A stretch of DNA of 64,000 nucleotides from Phytohabitans houttuyneae (GTDB lineage Bacteria > Actinomycetota > Actinomycetes > Mycobacteriales > Micromonosporaceae): NCBI RefSeq assembly GCF_011764425.1, contig NZ_BLPF01000001.1:2223001-2287000 (forward strand). Reading direction: 5' to 3'. Made by a program: the position numbers and the translations under genes. The notes beneath the pieces are model-generated. The model did not search any database. It was not told the DNA's origin and saw only the letters and a list, made by a program, of their open reading frames with translations. Numbering within the stretch: the first letter of the stretch is position 1; each line of letters begins with the position of its first letter. Shown piece after piece: positions 55,038-64,000 of the stretch.

Positions 55038-56467
55038 GGCACGGCCCGCGGAGCCGCGGAGACCATTTCAGTGGGCACGGCCACGAGGTCGACGCCCTCG
55101 GTCGCGACGACCGTGGCGCGCACCAGGTCGCCCGGGAGCAGGGCGGCCAGGTCGGCGCCACCGTCGGCCAGCGTCACCGAGCCGTCGACCTCCGGCGCCT
55201 GGTGTGCGGCGCGGCCCTCGACCTCGCCGCCCTCGACGGTGTCGACCAGCACCTCGACCACCGAGCCGACCCGGTCGGCGGCCCGCTGGGCGCACAGCTC
55301 CTCGGAGAGGGCGAGCAGCTTGTCGTACCTCCGCTTGACGGTCGCCCGCGCGACCTTGCCGGTCATCGTGGCGGCCTCGGTGCCGTCCTCGTCGCTGTAG
55401 TCGAACACGCCGATCGCGTCGAGCCGCGCCCCGGTGAGGAAACGCACCAGCTCGTCCACATCGGACCTGGTCTCGCCGGGGAAGCCCACGATGAAGTTGC
55501 TTCGCGCGCCGGCCTCCGGCGCGAGCGCCCGCACCGACTCCAGCAGCTCCAGGAAGCGCTCGGTCGAGCCGAACCGCCGCATCCGCCGCAGCACCGGCTC
55601 GCTGGAGTGCTGGAAGGACAGGTCGAAGTACGGCGCGACGCCGGGTGTGGTGGCAATCACCTCGACAAGCCCGGGGCGCGTCTCGGCGGGCTGCAGGTAG
55701 CTGGCCCGCACCCGCACGATGCCCTCGACGGCCGCGAGCTGCGGCAGGAGCTTTTCCAGCAGGCGGGGGTCGCCGAGATCCTTGCCGTACGACGTGGAGT
55801 TTTCGCTCACCAGCACCAGCTCGCGGACGCCCGTCTTGGCCAGCCACTCGGCCTCGGCGAGCAGCTCGTCGGGGGTGCGCGAGACGAACGCGCCGCGGAA
55901 CGCCGGGATCGCGCAGAACGCGCACCGGCGGTCGCACCCGCTCGCCAGCTTCAGCGAGGCGACCGGCCCCTCCTGCAGGCGGCGCCGGCGCAGGTGCTTC
56001 GGCAGGTGCCCGGGGACCACGACGTCGCTGTCGCGCCGGGCGACCGGCGTGAGCGGCAGCAGCTGGCGGCGGTCGCGCGGGGTGTGCGCGTCGAGCCGCT
56101 CACCGGCCAGCACCGCGTCGAGCCGCGCGGTGATCTCCGGGTAGTCGTCGAAGCCGAGCACCGCGTGCGCCTCGGGGAGGCTGTCGGCGAGCTCCCGCCC
56201 GTACCGCTCGGCCATGCACCCGGCCGCGACCACCTTCGCGCCGGTGTCGGCGGCGGCCATCAGCGTCTGGATCGAGTCCTGCTTGGCCTTGTCGACGAAG
56301 CCGCACGTGTTGACCAGCACCACGTCGGCCCGCTCACCGTCGGTGGTGACCTCCCACCCGTCGGCGTGCAGGCGGCCGGCCAGCTCCTCCGAGTCGACTT
56401 CGTTTCGGGCGCAGCCGAGTGTCAGCAGGGCTACGCGACGGGTTTCGGCGGAGGAGGGAGACACCAC
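55034..56467 (-). CDS. rimO: Ribosomal protein S12 methylthiotransferase RimO
   Basis: A radical-SAM enzyme of about 477 residues that methylthiolates the conserved Asp of ribosomal protein S12. The N-terminal UPF0004 domain cysteines are in [14 protein letters not shown] and AAGCMAE; the radical-SAM C-x3-C-x2-C is in [16 protein letters not shown]; the C-terminal TRAM domain covers the last 70 residues. The GTG at 56467 or 56464 is the likely start. First gene of the rimO-pgsA-cinA-clgR-pspA-pspM series. Confidence 0.95.
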   Translation of the reverse strand: MVSPSSAETRRVALLTLGCARNEVDSEELAGRLHADGWEVTTDGERADVVLVNTCGFVDKAKQDSIQTLMAAADTGAKVVAAGCMAERYGRELADSLPEAHAVLGFDDYPEITARLDAVLAGERLDAHTPRDRRQLLPLTPVARRDSDVVVPGHLPKHLRRRRLQEGPVASLKLASGCDRRCAFCAIPAFRGAFVSRTPDELLAEAEWLAKTGVRELVLVSENSTSYGKDLGDPRLLEKLLPQLAAVEGIVRVRASYLQPAETRPGLVEVIATTPGVAPYFDLSFQHSSEPVLRRMRRFGSTERFLELLESVRALAPEAGARSNFIVGFPGETRSDVDELVRFLTGARLDAIGVFDYSDEDGTEAATMTGKVARATVKRRYDKLLALSEELCAQRAADRVGSVVEVLVDTVEGGEVEGRAAHQAPEVDGSVTLADGGADLAALLPGDLVRATVVATEGVDLVAVPTEMVSAAPRAVP

Positions 56468-56536
56468 CCGAGGGTACCGGTCCCAGCAGCGGAAGCACCT
56501 GAGGCGTCCGTACCGGAAGTGCGAGACGATCGAGAG

Positions 56537-57790
56537 GTGAGCGAGCAGATCAGCAACTGGGCCGGCAATGTCACCTTCACCGCGACGCGCCTGCACCGCC
56601 CCACGACCGTGGCGGAGCTTCAGGCGCTCGTCGCCGGCGCGGAGCGGATCCACGCGCTCGGCACGGCCCACTCCTTCAGCCGGGTGGCCGACTCCCCCGG
56701 CGACCTCGTCACGGTGGCCGGGCTGCCGCCGGTGATGGACGTGGACACGGCCGCCGGCACGGTCACCGTCTCGGCCGGCCTGCGGTACGGCGAGCTGGCG
56801 CCCTACCTGAACGACAAGGGGTACGCGCTGCACAACCTCGGCTCGCTGCCGCACCTGTCGGTGGCCGGGGCGTGCGCGACCGGTACGCACGGGTCCGGCA
56901 TGCGCAACGGCGGGCTGGCCACGGCCGTCACCGCGATGGAGCTGGTGACGGCCGGCGGCGAGGTGGTACACGTCCGTCGGGGCGACGACATCTTCGACGC
57001 GGTGGTGGTGGGGCTCGGCGCGTTCGGCGTCGCCACGCGGCTCACCCTCGAGCTGCAGCCGGCGTTCGAGGTGGAGCAGTACGTGTACGACGACCTGCCA
57101 TTCACCGCGCTCCGCGAGCACTTCACCGAGGTGATGGCCGCGGCGTACAGCGTGAGCGCCTTCACCGACTGGGCCGGCCCGACGATCCGCAACATCTGGG
57201 TCAAGCGCCGCGTCGACGAGCCGCTCCCGCCACCGGAGCGGTGGCTCGGCGCGGTGCGCGCGGACGGCCCCCGCCACCCCGTGCCCGGCATGCCCGCGGA
57301 AAACTGCACCGAGCAGCTCGGCGTGCGCGGCCCGTGGCACGCGCGGCTGCCGCACTTCCGGCTGGAGTTCACCCCGAGCAGCGGGGAGGAGCTGCAGACG
57401 GAGTACTTCGTGGCGCGCGAGGACGCGGTGGCCGCGCTGGAGGCGCTGGACGGCGTGCGGGACCGGATCGCGCCGGTGCTGCAGATCTGCGAGATCCGCA
57501 CGATAGCGGCCGACCGGCTGTGGCTCAGCCCGTCCTATGGGCGCGACAGCGTCGCCTTCCACTTCACCTGGGTCAAGGACGCCGCCGCGGTCGCGCCGGC
57601 GGTGGCGGCGATCGAGGAGCGGCTGGCCCCGTTCGGCGCGCGCCCGCACTGGGGAAAGGTCTTCGCGATGGCGCCCGAGGTGGTCGCCGAGCGCTACCCG
57701 CGCCTGCGCGACGCGGCGGCCCTGGCGCGCGCCCGCGACCCGCACGGCACCTTCCGCAACGAGATGCTCGACCGCTACCTGAACGGCTGA
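56537..57790 (+). CDS. aldO: Alditol (xylitol/sorbitol) oxidase
   Basis: A 417-residue FAD enzyme that oxidises the terminal hydroxyl of polyols with release of hydrogen peroxide. Near-complete agreement in motif order with Streptomyces Ald[11 protein letters not shown], the flavin-attachment histidine in [67 protein letters not shown] and [11 protein letters not shown] 56537 gives the standard length. Divergent from rimO. Confidence 0.94.
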   Translation: MSEQISNWAGNVTFTATRLHRPTTVAELQALVAGAERIHALGTAHSFSRVADSPGDLVTVAGLPPVMDVDTAAGTVTVSAGLRYGELAPYLNDKGYALHNLGSLPHLSVAGACATGTHGSGMRNGGLATAVTAMELVTAGGEVVHVRRGDDIFDAVVVGLGAFGVATRLTLELQPAFEVEQYVYDDLPFTALREHFTEVMAAAYSVSAFTDWAGPTIRNIWVKRRVDEPLPPPERWLGAVRADGPRHPVPGMPAENCTEQLGVRGPWHARLPHFRLEFTPSSGEELQTEYFVAREDAVAALEALDGVRDRIAPVLQICEIRTIAADRLWLSPSYGRDSVAFHFTWVKDAAAVAPAVAAIEERLAPFGARPHWGKVFAMAPEVVAERYPRLRDAAALARARDPHGTFRNEMLDRYLNG

Positions 57791-57810
57791 AAGGCGCTAG
57801 CATCCCCGGA

Positions 57811-58254
57811 GTGACGGACATCGATGTTGATCACCCACTCGACCCGCCCGCCGGCAGCTGGCAGGAAGAGCACCTGAGCCGCTACGTGCGCACCGGTGGC
57901 GAGGACGGACATATCTGGAACGGCGCGCCCACGCTCCTGCTCACCACCCGCGACCGCGAGCTGGGGCGGGCCCGCCGCACCGGACTGATCTACGGCCGCG
58001 ACGGCGATCGGTACCTCGTGGTCGCCTCCGCCGGCGGGCGGGCGGAACACCCCATCTGGTACCAGAACCTCTCGGCGGATCCCGAAGTGCTCGTGCAGGT
58101 CTTCGACGAGCGGTTTCCCGCGCGGGCACGGTCCGCGGACCCGGACGAGAAGCCCCGCCTCTGGCAGATCATGACCGGGATCTGGCCGGCCTATGACGAC
58201 TACCAGGCGCAGACCGAGCGCGAGATCCCACTGGTGATCATCGAACGTGTCTAA
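57811..58254 (+). CDS. Deazaflavin (F420)-dependent nitroreductase-family protein
   Basis: A 147-residue split-barrel protein of the DDN family: GTRRKSGLLYG-like RARRTGLIYGRDGDRYLVVAS, HPIWYQNLSADPEVLVQV and the C-terminal RLWQIMTGIWPAYDDYQAQTER. Members use reduced F420 on quinones or nitro compounds. GTG 57811 fits the family N-terminus; no convincing ribosome site is seen. Twenty bases after aldO, so possibly cotranscribed. Confidence 0.88.
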   Translation: MTDIDVDHPLDPPAGSWQEEHLSRYVRTGGEDGHIWNGAPTLLLTTRDRELGRARRTGLIYGRDGDRYLVVASAGGRAEHPIWYQNLSADPEVLVQVFDERFPARARSADPDEKPRLWQIMTGIWPAYDDYQAQTEREIPLVIIERV

Positions 58255-59520
58255 GTGATCACAGAGGGGTACCCGCAACCCCAAGGGAGTGTGCGAAGAT
58301 ACGTCGTGTTTACCCAGCGTGACCAAGGGTCCACTCCGACAGTGACCGCACCGCGCCAGCTCACCGGCGTCGGCGCGAGTGAGCTGGCCGACTCGCGGGA
58401 GGCCGGCTACGCCGCCGCCTCGGCCGCCGCGGCAAGCCTGGCGGGCGCGCCGGCCACCCTCGTCATCGTGTTCACCTCGGTCCGCTACGACCTCGGCGAG
58501 CTGCTCGACGGCGTCCGCGCGGTCACCGGCACGGCACCGCTGGTGGGCGCCTCGTCCAGCGGCCACTTCCACGACGGCGTGCTGGTCGAGCCGGGCGAGG
58601 GCGTGGTGGTGCTGGTGCTCGGACCCGGGCCGTACCGGTTCGGCGTCGCCTCGGCCACCGGCCTGCGCGAGGACGCGTTCGCCGCCGGTCGGGAGATGAC
58701 CCGCGCGGCCCGCGCCGCCGCCGGTCCGGAGCGGCTCGCGCACGCGGCGATCATCCTGCTCTCCGACGGGCTCGCCGGCCACCAGCAGACGCTGCTCAGC
58801 GGCGTCCACCGGGTGGCGGGTGCGTCGGTGCCGGTGGCCGGCGGTGCGGCCGGCGACGACCGGCGGCTGGAGCGGACCTTCGTCTTCCACGACGGCGAGG
58901 TGCTGACCGACGCCGCGGTGGCGGTGTGGATCGACTCGCCCCACCGCCTCGACGTGGTGGTGGCGCACGGCTGGCGGCCGGTGAGCCTCCCGCTGCTTGT
59001 CACCCGCGTCGACGGCACGGTGCTGCACGAGATCGGCGGGCGGCCGGCGCTCGACGCCTTCCGCGAGCACTTCCCGCACGGCGAGGAGGTGGAGCGCGCC
59101 CTGCGGTACGCGCCGGTGGACGGCTGGCCGCGCTCGCACGCGCTCGGGCTGATCGAGCCGGACGGCACCCAGCTGGTCCGCGGGGCGTACCTGGACGAGG
59201 AGGGCCAGGTCCACACGTTCGCGCCGCTCCCGCCGTACTCCGCGGTCCAGATCATGGCGTGCGAGCCCGACGACCTGCTGGAGGTCGCCGACGGCATCGC
59301 GTCCGGCGCGGTCTCCGGGCGCGAGCCGGGCGTGCTGCTTGTCTTCAGCTGCGTCGCCCGCTTCGACATCCTCCGCGACCGCGGCGCCGAGGAGGCCCGT
59401 CGCCTGCAGGCGGCGGCCGCCAGTGTGCCCACGTTCGGCTTCTTCACCTACGGCGAGTTCGCCCGCACGACAAGCGTCGCCGGCTACCACAACGCCACGG
59501 TGGCGGCGATAGCACTGTGA
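58255..59520 (+). CDS. FIST-domain sensory protein
   Basis: A 421-residue protein at most, with FIST N (LVIVFTSVRYDLGELLDGVRAV, GASSSGHFHDG) and FIST C (PHGEEVERALRYAPVDGW... VLLVFSCVARFDIL, FGFFTYGEFA) domains. FIST domains are thought to bind small ligands such as amino acids and occur with signalling modules. The start is uncertain: GTG 58255 abuts the upstream stop, and GTG 58291 or 58306 would shorten it slightly. A strong hairpin and a GGDEF-EAL protein follow. Confidence 0.88.
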   Translation: MITEGYPQPQGSVRRYVVFTQRDQGSTPTVTAPRQLTGVGASELADSREAGYAAASAAAASLAGAPATLVIVFTSVRYDLGELLDGVRAVTGTAPLVGASSSGHFHDGVLVEPGEGVVVLVLGPGPYRFGVASATGLREDAFAAGREMTRAARAAAGPERLAHAAIILLSDGLAGHQQTLLSGVHRVAGASVPVAGGAAGDDRRLERTFVFHDGEVLTDAAVAVWIDSPHRLDVVVAHGWRPVSLPLLVTRVDGTVLHEIGGRPALDAFREHFPHGEEVERALRYAPVDGWPRSHALGLIEPDGTQLVRGAYLDEEGQVHTFAPLPPYSAVQIMACEPDDLLEVADGIASGAVSGREPGVLLVFSCVARFDILRDRGAEEARRLQAAAASVPTFGFFTYGEFARTTSVAGYHNATVAAIAL

Positions 59521-59553
59521 GAAAGCGAGCTGGCGCGGCGGCGCCTGGACGGA

Positions 59554-59589
59554 GCCGGCCCGCCGACGAAGTCGGGGTTTCGGGCCGGC
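59554..59589 (+). terminator. Nested hairpin between FIST and GGDEF-EAL genes
   Basis: GCCGGCCCG (59554-59562) pairs with CGGGCCGGC (59581-59589); inside, CCGAC-GAA-GTCGG forms a second stem, followed by GGTTT. A stable partial terminator or RNA-processing site that could uncouple the two genes. Confidence 0.6.
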
Positions 59590-59641
59590 GGAGGAAGGCG
59601 TCGCCTTCAGCGCCGCGCGAGCGAGCGAACCCGGAGTTGCT

Positions 59642-62280
59642 GTGAGAGAGCCGGGCGGGGGATTGAGCAGGTTGCGGCGCTGCGAAAGCAGCTGGACGAG
59701 GCGTCCAGCGCGGTTCGCGAGGCGTACCGGGACACGACGCGCCTGATCCGGCTGCTCGCGGCCGTCGGCCAGCCGTCCTCGCCGGAGGAACTGACCGACC
59801 GGATGCTGCAGGTCCTCTCCGACGTGTTCTCCGCGGACGTGACGATGCTCGCCCACGTCGCGCCGCCGCAGATGGTCGTGCACCACTCCTGCGGCCTGGC
59901 CGAAGACGACCCGGCGCACGGCACGGGCTGGAGCCTGCCCGCGGAGGCCGCCGCGCTGCTCGGCCGGGCGGGGGTCGCCACGCTGGGCGCGACGGGCGCG
60001 GAGGCGATGCCCGCGCCGCTGGCCGCGCTCGGCACCCGCTTCGCGGTGTGGATCCCGCTCGACCTCACCGCCGACCCGGGCGACGTGCTGGTGCTGTGCC
60101 GGAGCACGGGCGAGGAGTTCACCCAGCTCGACCTGCAGGTGCTGGCGTCGGTGACGCACCGGCTGCGGATGGCGCTGCGCGAGCGCGAGCAGAGCGCGGT
60201 CATGGCCCGCCTCGCCCAGTCCGGCCACCTGCTGGCCCGCCACCTCGACCTGTCTCCGCTGCTCGACGAGGCCGCCACCCTGCTGCGCGAGCTGACCACC
60301 GCCGACGACGCCTGGGTGATCACCGTCCGCGACGGCCGCGCGGTGCGGCAGGCGCACAGCGGTGTCGACGACACGCTCGAGCCGGGCGACTGGCTGCCGG
60401 GGTGGGAGGAGGTGTGCCGCGGCACGCCGTACACGCTGCTCGACGGCCACCGGCGCCTCATCTGCGTGCCGGTGATGCGCGACGGCGAGCCGTGCGCGCT
60501 GCTTTACGCGGCCCGTTCGCTGCCCCGCCCGATGACCGGCGAGGCGGTCGAGATCCTCGCCGTGTTCGCCAACTACGTGGCGGCCGCGATCAGCAACGCC
60601 GAGCTGTACCGCGCGCTCGGCCAGAGCGAGTCGTCGCTGCGCCTGATCACCGACTCGATCAGCGACCTTGTGGCGATGGTCGGCCCGGACGGCCGCTTCG
60701 CGTACGCCTCGCCCTCGCACGGTCGGGAGCTGGCCCGCGAGCCGGACCGGCTGGTGGGGAGGCGGGTGACCGACTTCGTCCACCCCGACGACCGCGAGCG
60801 GCTGGAGAGCGCGCTGGCGGGTGCCGCCTCCGGAGACAAGGTGGAGTACCGGCTGCGCACCGGCTCAGGCCACTGGACCTGGGTGGAGAGCGCGCTGCGC
60901 CCGGCACCGTCGGCCGGCGGCACCGTGGTGCTCTCCTCGCGCGTGATCGACGACCGCAAGCGGCTGGAAGACGAGCTGCGCCTGCGCGCCACCCACGACC
61001 CGCTGACCGGGCTGGCCAATCGCACGCTCGTGGCGCAGCGGCTGACCGAGGCGCTGGCCGACGCCGAGGGCGCCGGCCACGTGGGGTTGCTCTTCTGCGA
61101 CCTCGACAGGTTCAAGGCGGTCAACGACCGGCTCGGTCACGAGGCCGGCGACGACCTGCTCAAGCAGGTGGCCGCCCGCCTGCGGCACAGCCTGCGCCCC
61201 GGCGACCTGCTCGGACGGTTCGGCGGCGACGAGTTCGTCGTGGTGCTCGACGGCGTGGGTGACCTCGCCGACGTCGCGCAGGTCGGCCGGCGGGTGGCCC
61301 GCGCGCTGGACGACACGTTCCGGCTGCACGACGAGCCGGTGCGCATCTCGGCGAGCGTCGGCGGTGTGCTCGGCGTGCGCCGCCGTACCACGGCGAGCGC
61401 GATGCTCCGCGACGCCGACGCCGCCATGTACGCGGCCAAGGACCGCGGCCTCGGGCTGATCGAGGTGTTCGACGACGCCGCGTCGAGCCGTTCGCTGGAC
61501 CGGCTGGGGCTGCGCTCCGACCTGCTCGGCGCGCTGGAGGGCGACCAGTTCGCGGTGCACTACCAGCCGATCTGCGACCTGGGCAGCGGGCAGGTGGTGG
61601 CGTTCGAGGCGTTGCTGCGGTGGACGCATCCGCAGCGCGGGCCGGTGCCGCCGGACGTGTTCATCCCGCTCGCCGAGGAGACCGGCGCGATCGTCCCCAT
61701 CGGACACTGGGTGCTCGAGCAGTCCTGCCGCGAGCTGGCCCGGTGGGGTGCGATGGGCGCGAAGCGGATCCGGGTCAACGTCAACCTGTCGCCGGTGCAG
61801 CTGCAGCAGCCGCACCTGGCCCGCGAGCTGCTCGACATCGTGCAGCGCTCCGGAGTGGACCCCGGCGACGTGTGCCTGGAGGTGACCGAGCACAGCTACC
61901 TGCGCGAAGACGTCACCGAGAGCGCGGCGGTGCTGCGCACGGCCGGGCTGCACTTCGCGCTCGACGACTTCGGCACGTCGTACTCCAGCCTCAACTACCT
62001 CAAGTGGTTTCCGATCGACCTGCTCAAAGTGGACCAGTCGTTCGTCGGCGGGGTGGCGGCCAGCGACACCGACCGCGGCATCGTGCGGGCCGTGCTGGCG
62101 ATCGCCGACTCGCTGCGCCTCGGCGTGGTGGCCGAGGGCGTGGAGACCGAGGAGCAGCGGGCCGCCCTGCTCGCGCTGGGTTGCCCGCTGGGCCAGGGCA
62201 ACCTGCTGTCCCCGCCGCTGACGCCGGACGCGGCCGCCGAGCTACTGGCCGGCGACCGCCACTCGCTCGCCGCCTCCTGA
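59642..62280 (+). CDS. GAF-PAS-GGDEF-EAL cyclic-di-GMP protein, frame break at the fifth to eighth codons
   Basis: Order: short coiled segment (VAALRKQLDEASSAVREAY), two GAF-like domains (about 40-160 and 170-320), PAS (about 325-440), GGDEF (FGGDEFVVVL, with an upstream R-x2-D inhibitory site RPGD) and EAL (FEALLRW, EVTEHSYL, DDFGTSYSSLNYL, AEGVETEEQ). Both active-site signatures are intact, so cyclase and phosphodiesterase activities are possible. GTG 59642 has GGAG upstream, but its frame joins the rest only if one G is added to the G5 run 59657-59661 (879 residues); otherwise the first ATG is 59803, which would cut the N-terminal helix. It follows the FIST gene, a plausible input partner. 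Confidence 0.9.
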
Positions 62281-62736
62281 GGCCGAGGGCATCGGGTACG
62301 GCTCGCGGAGCGTGAACGCCTCCGGGCCGGGGCCATCGCGGTCGAGCAGCGCCAGCCGCTCGCGCGCCTCCCGCAGCGTCGGCACCGTGCCGGCCGGCAC
62401 CCACCACAGCACGAGGTGCGAGCCGAGCGCCTGGTGCGAAAACCACTCCCGGCGGCGGCGCAGCTGCTCCAGGTGGGTGGCGTCGCGGTACGTGAAGTCG
62501 CGCAGCGCCTCGACCGACTCCCAGACCGACATGTTCACCATCAGGTCGGGCCCGAACGGGCGCAGGGCGGTGGCGTCGTCCGCACCCTCCCCGACGAGCC
62601 GCCACACGAAGCCGGGTGCGGCGTCCGCGCGTGCGTTGATGAGCGCGAGCTCGTCGACGAAGCCCGCCATGGAGGGGTCGTCGAGCGGCGCGCGGGGATA
62701 GGCGACGTTGAGCTGGGCCAAGTGATATTCGCTCAC
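62242..62736 (-). CDS. DUF3291-domain protein
   Basis: A 164-residue protein starting SEYHLAQLNVAYPRAPLDDPSMAGFVDELALINARAD, then GFVWRLVGEG and VWESVEALRDFTYR, as in DUF3291, a dimeric alpha-beta-barrel related to antibiotic-biosynthesis monooxygenases. Function unknown. GTG 62736 matches the family start; ATG 62754 would overlap the upstream regulator. The last 13 codons overlap the end of the GGDEF-EAL gene on the other strand. Confidence 0.85.
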   Translation of the reverse strand: MSEYHLAQLNVAYPRAPLDDPSMAGFVDELALINARADAAPGFVWRLVGEGADDATALRPFGPDLMVNMSVWESVEALRDFTYRDATHLEQLRRRREWFSHQALGSHLVLWWVPAGTVPTLREARERLALLDRDGPGPEAFTLREPYPMPSASGGGERVAVAGQ

Positions 62737-62743
62737 GGCCGTA

Positions 62744-63397
62744 CTATAAATCATCGCTCTTGTTTTTAGAAAGGCTCACGCAGCAGTGGTCCGGCACCGG
62801 ATCCAGCCGGGCCGACCAGCCCTCCGCGGCGGCGCCCTCCAGCACTCCCTCGACGAGCGCCAGGTTCATGCCGCAGACCAGCGGCGGGAAGCGCTGGGCG
62901 AGCTGGTGGAAGGGGCAGTTGCGCAGGCGTACCAGCGAATCGTCGGTCTCGGGCTGGTAGCCGCGGCCGGCGAGCACCTCGACGGGGTCGGCGCCCACCC
63001 CGGCGGCCGCTCCCGCCTCCCGCCCGCGCCGGCGGGCGACGTCGTAGGCCGCCGCGTCGGCGCCGGCGCGCTCGATGCCCTCGGCGAGCAGCTCGGCGGC
63101 GGACAGGTAGGACCGCGGCGGCACGCTCACGGCACGCTCGCCGGCCGCCCGCCGGTAGAGCTTCGCGGGCCGCCCGGCACCCGGCCCGGAACGCCCGCTC
63201 CGCCGCGCGAACGACACCTCCAGCAGGCCGGCGTCGACGAGCTTGTCGAGATGGAACGCGGCGAGCGTGCGGCCGACCCCGAGTGCCGTGGCGACCTCGT
63301 CCCGCCCCAGCGGCTCGGCGCCGGCCTCGGCCACCACCTGGTACGCCGACCGCCGCACAGGGTCGGTCAGCAGCGCCAACGCCTCTAAATCCTCCAC
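62744..63397 (-). CDS. ArsR-like HTH regulator (COG2345 type) with C-terminal cysteines
   Basis: A 217-residue protein with a winged HTH at residues 5-85 (LLTDPVRRSAYQVVAEAG, DEVATALGVGRTLAAFHLDKLVDAGLLEV, GRPAKLYRRA). The C-terminal domain has NCPFHQLAQRFPPLVCG and a final DHCCVSL, a cysteine pattern resembling regulators with an iron-sulfur cluster such as SufR, though spacing differs. GTG 63397 has a TATTGT box 6 bases upstream, so the transcript may be leaderless. Seven bases upstream of the DUF3291 gene; the two form an operon. Confidence 0.85.
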   Translation of the reverse strand: MEDLEALALLTDPVRRSAYQVVAEAGAEPLGRDEVATALGVGRTLAAFHLDKLVDAGLLEVSFARRSGRSGPGAGRPAKLYRRAAGERAVSVPPRSYLSAAELLAEGIERAGADAAAYDVARRRGREAGAAAGVGADPVEVLAGRGYQPETDDSLVRLRNCPFHQLAQRFPPLVCGMNLALVEGVLEGAAAEGWSARLDPVPDHCCVSLSKNKSDDL

Positions 63398-63435
63398 AAA
63401 TTGACAATAGAGGGTGCGAGGCCCCTTGCGGCAGG

Positions 63436-64000
63436 TCAGGCGTTGGCCGCCGCGGTCGCGAGCAGCCGCGCGAGCTCGTCCGGCCGGGTGAGCATCGGCC
63501 AGTGTCCCGAGTCGATGTCGACGAGGTCGAGGTGCTTGGCCTTGGCCAGCTCGGGCGCGTCACCGCCGTCGATCCATCCGCGCGCCTGCTCCGGCGTGAA
63601 CTCGGGGCACACGACAAGCACCGGCACGTCGTACCGCCGCTCGTCGGTCAGCCGCACCACGCCGCGGGCCACGGCCTCGGGCACCGGGATGGCGGCGGCG
63701 GCGAACCGCTGCCTGGCCTGCTCGTCGAGGTCGGCGGCGTCCGCCCCTCGAACGGGCCCCAGCCGGGAAAGGGCATGGCGCCTGCCTCGATCGGGAGGAA
63801 GTCGGCGTAGACCTCCCCGTCGCCGGACGGGAAGCCGCCGATGAGCGCGACCGTGGCCACCCGCTCGGGCCGTGCGTCGGCGGCCAGCCAGGCCAGCGTG
63901 CAGGCGGCCGAGTGCCCCACCACCATCGGCCTTCCGGACGCCGAGTCGACGGCGGCGAGCACGGCCGCCACCTGGTCGTCGAACGTCGCGGAGCCGGATC
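63436..64000 (-). CDS. Alpha/beta hydrolase, 5' end beyond the window, one frame break
   Basis: Partial hydrolase. From the right edge: FDDQVAAVLAAVDSASGRP, the nucleophile elbow VVGHSAACTLAWLA, ALIGGFPSGDGEVYADFLP, then a break at the C4 run 63744-63747. One added base continues as ADAADLDEQARQRFAAAAIPVPEAVARGVVRL and ends with the catalytic-His segment DIDSGHWPMLTRPDELARLL. Ser and His are thus on opposite sides of the break. The N-terminus and oxyanion HG motif lie outside the window. Confidence 0.85.
   Translation of the reverse strand, partial: IRLRDVRRPGGGRARRRRLGVRKADGGGALGRLHAGLAGRRRTARAGGHGRAHRRLPVRRRGGLRRLPPDRGRRHALSRLGPVRGADAADLDEQARQRFAAAAIPVPEAVARGVVRLTDERRYDVPVLVVCPEFTPEQARGWIDGGDAPELAKAKHLDLVDIDSGHWPMLTRPDELARLLATAAANA

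Overview
The window is a chromosomal segment of a high-GC actinomycete. The gene content fits a sporulating, secondary-metabolite-producing genus, and I infer Micromonosporaceae (Actinoplanes/Phytohabitans/Dactylosporangium-like). The main reasons are the rimO-pgsA-cinA-clgR-pspA-pspM order, the Spo0M-like protein, the NRPS/MbtH pair, many GTG starts and GTGA/ATGA gene overlaps. No IS element, phage gene, CRISPR array, tRNA or rRNA was seen.

Layout: (1) 1-7938, minus strand: an NRPS running off the left edge (C-A-PCP-C-A-PCP-C...), headed by an MbtH-like gene. (2) 8.5-11.9 kb: two related ABC ATPases, one ABC-2 permease and a YtrA-type GntR regulator. (3) 11.9-17.5 kb, minus: an acyl-CoA dehydrogenase, a two-gene ABC exporter and a UdgX-type uracil-DNA glycosylase. 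(4) 17.5-20.8 kb: a MocR regulator divergent from a PNPOx-GNAT fusion and LeuE. (5) 21.0-28.3 kb: an arabinose/arabinan regulon (LacI repressor, AraB, AraD, secreted GH43-AbfB arabinofuranosidase, a second LacI protein with most of its DNA-binding domain missing, and a YtfQ-like sugar-binding lipoprotein), tied together by six copies of a TGTTAnCGnTnACA operator. (6) 28.3-29.9 kb: a gene-free region with a 156-bp tandem repeat carrying a long hairpin. (7) 29.9-34.9 kb, minus: Spo0M, two DUF21-CBS proteins, a CPA2 antiporter and a small exported protein. (8) 35.0-39.5 kb: Lhr helicase. (9) 39.5-47.8 kb: repeats, a deleted RBBP9-type hydrolase, an LLM oxidoreductase, SAM hydrolase, a sigma-factor remnant, a GNAT protein, an MFS exporter divergent from a WYL regulator, and a Nei glycosylase. 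(10) 48.0-51.3 kb: a sigma factor fused to its own zinc-binding anti-sigma-like, membrane and extracytoplasmic parts, then DoxX and MarR. (11) 51.4-56.5 kb, minus: the rimO-pgsA/cinA-clgR-pspA-pspM envelope-stress block. (12) 56.5-64 kb: alditol oxidase, a deazaflavin-dependent reductase, a FIST sensor, a GAF-PAS-GGDEF-EAL protein, a DUF3291 protein, an HTH regulator and a partial alpha/beta hydrolase.

A window-wide pattern matters for reading this annotation. Eleven loci have a reading frame that breaks once or twice and is restored by adding exactly one base, nearly always in a short C or G run: the first ABC ATPase, udgX, mocR, the sugar-binding protein, lhr (twice), the sigma-remnant tail, the sigma fusion, pspM, the GGDEF-EAL start, the terminal hydrolase, and possibly the pgsA/cinA junction. 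All point the same way, which looks more like homopolymer under-calling in the assembly than real pseudogenes. I annotate these genes across the break and say where it lies. True degradation (in-frame or multi-gene deletion) is seen in the RBBP9-like hydrolase, the second LacI protein and the sigma remnant.

How genes work together: GH43-AbfB would release arabinose outside the cell, the lipoprotein would bind the sugar, AraB and AraD would convert L-ribulose to D-xylulose-5-phosphate, and the LacI protein(s) would control all of this through the shared operator. The araA isomerase and the transporter ATPase/permease are not in the window. ClgR-PspA-PspM forms the actinobacterial phage-shock-type membrane stress response.
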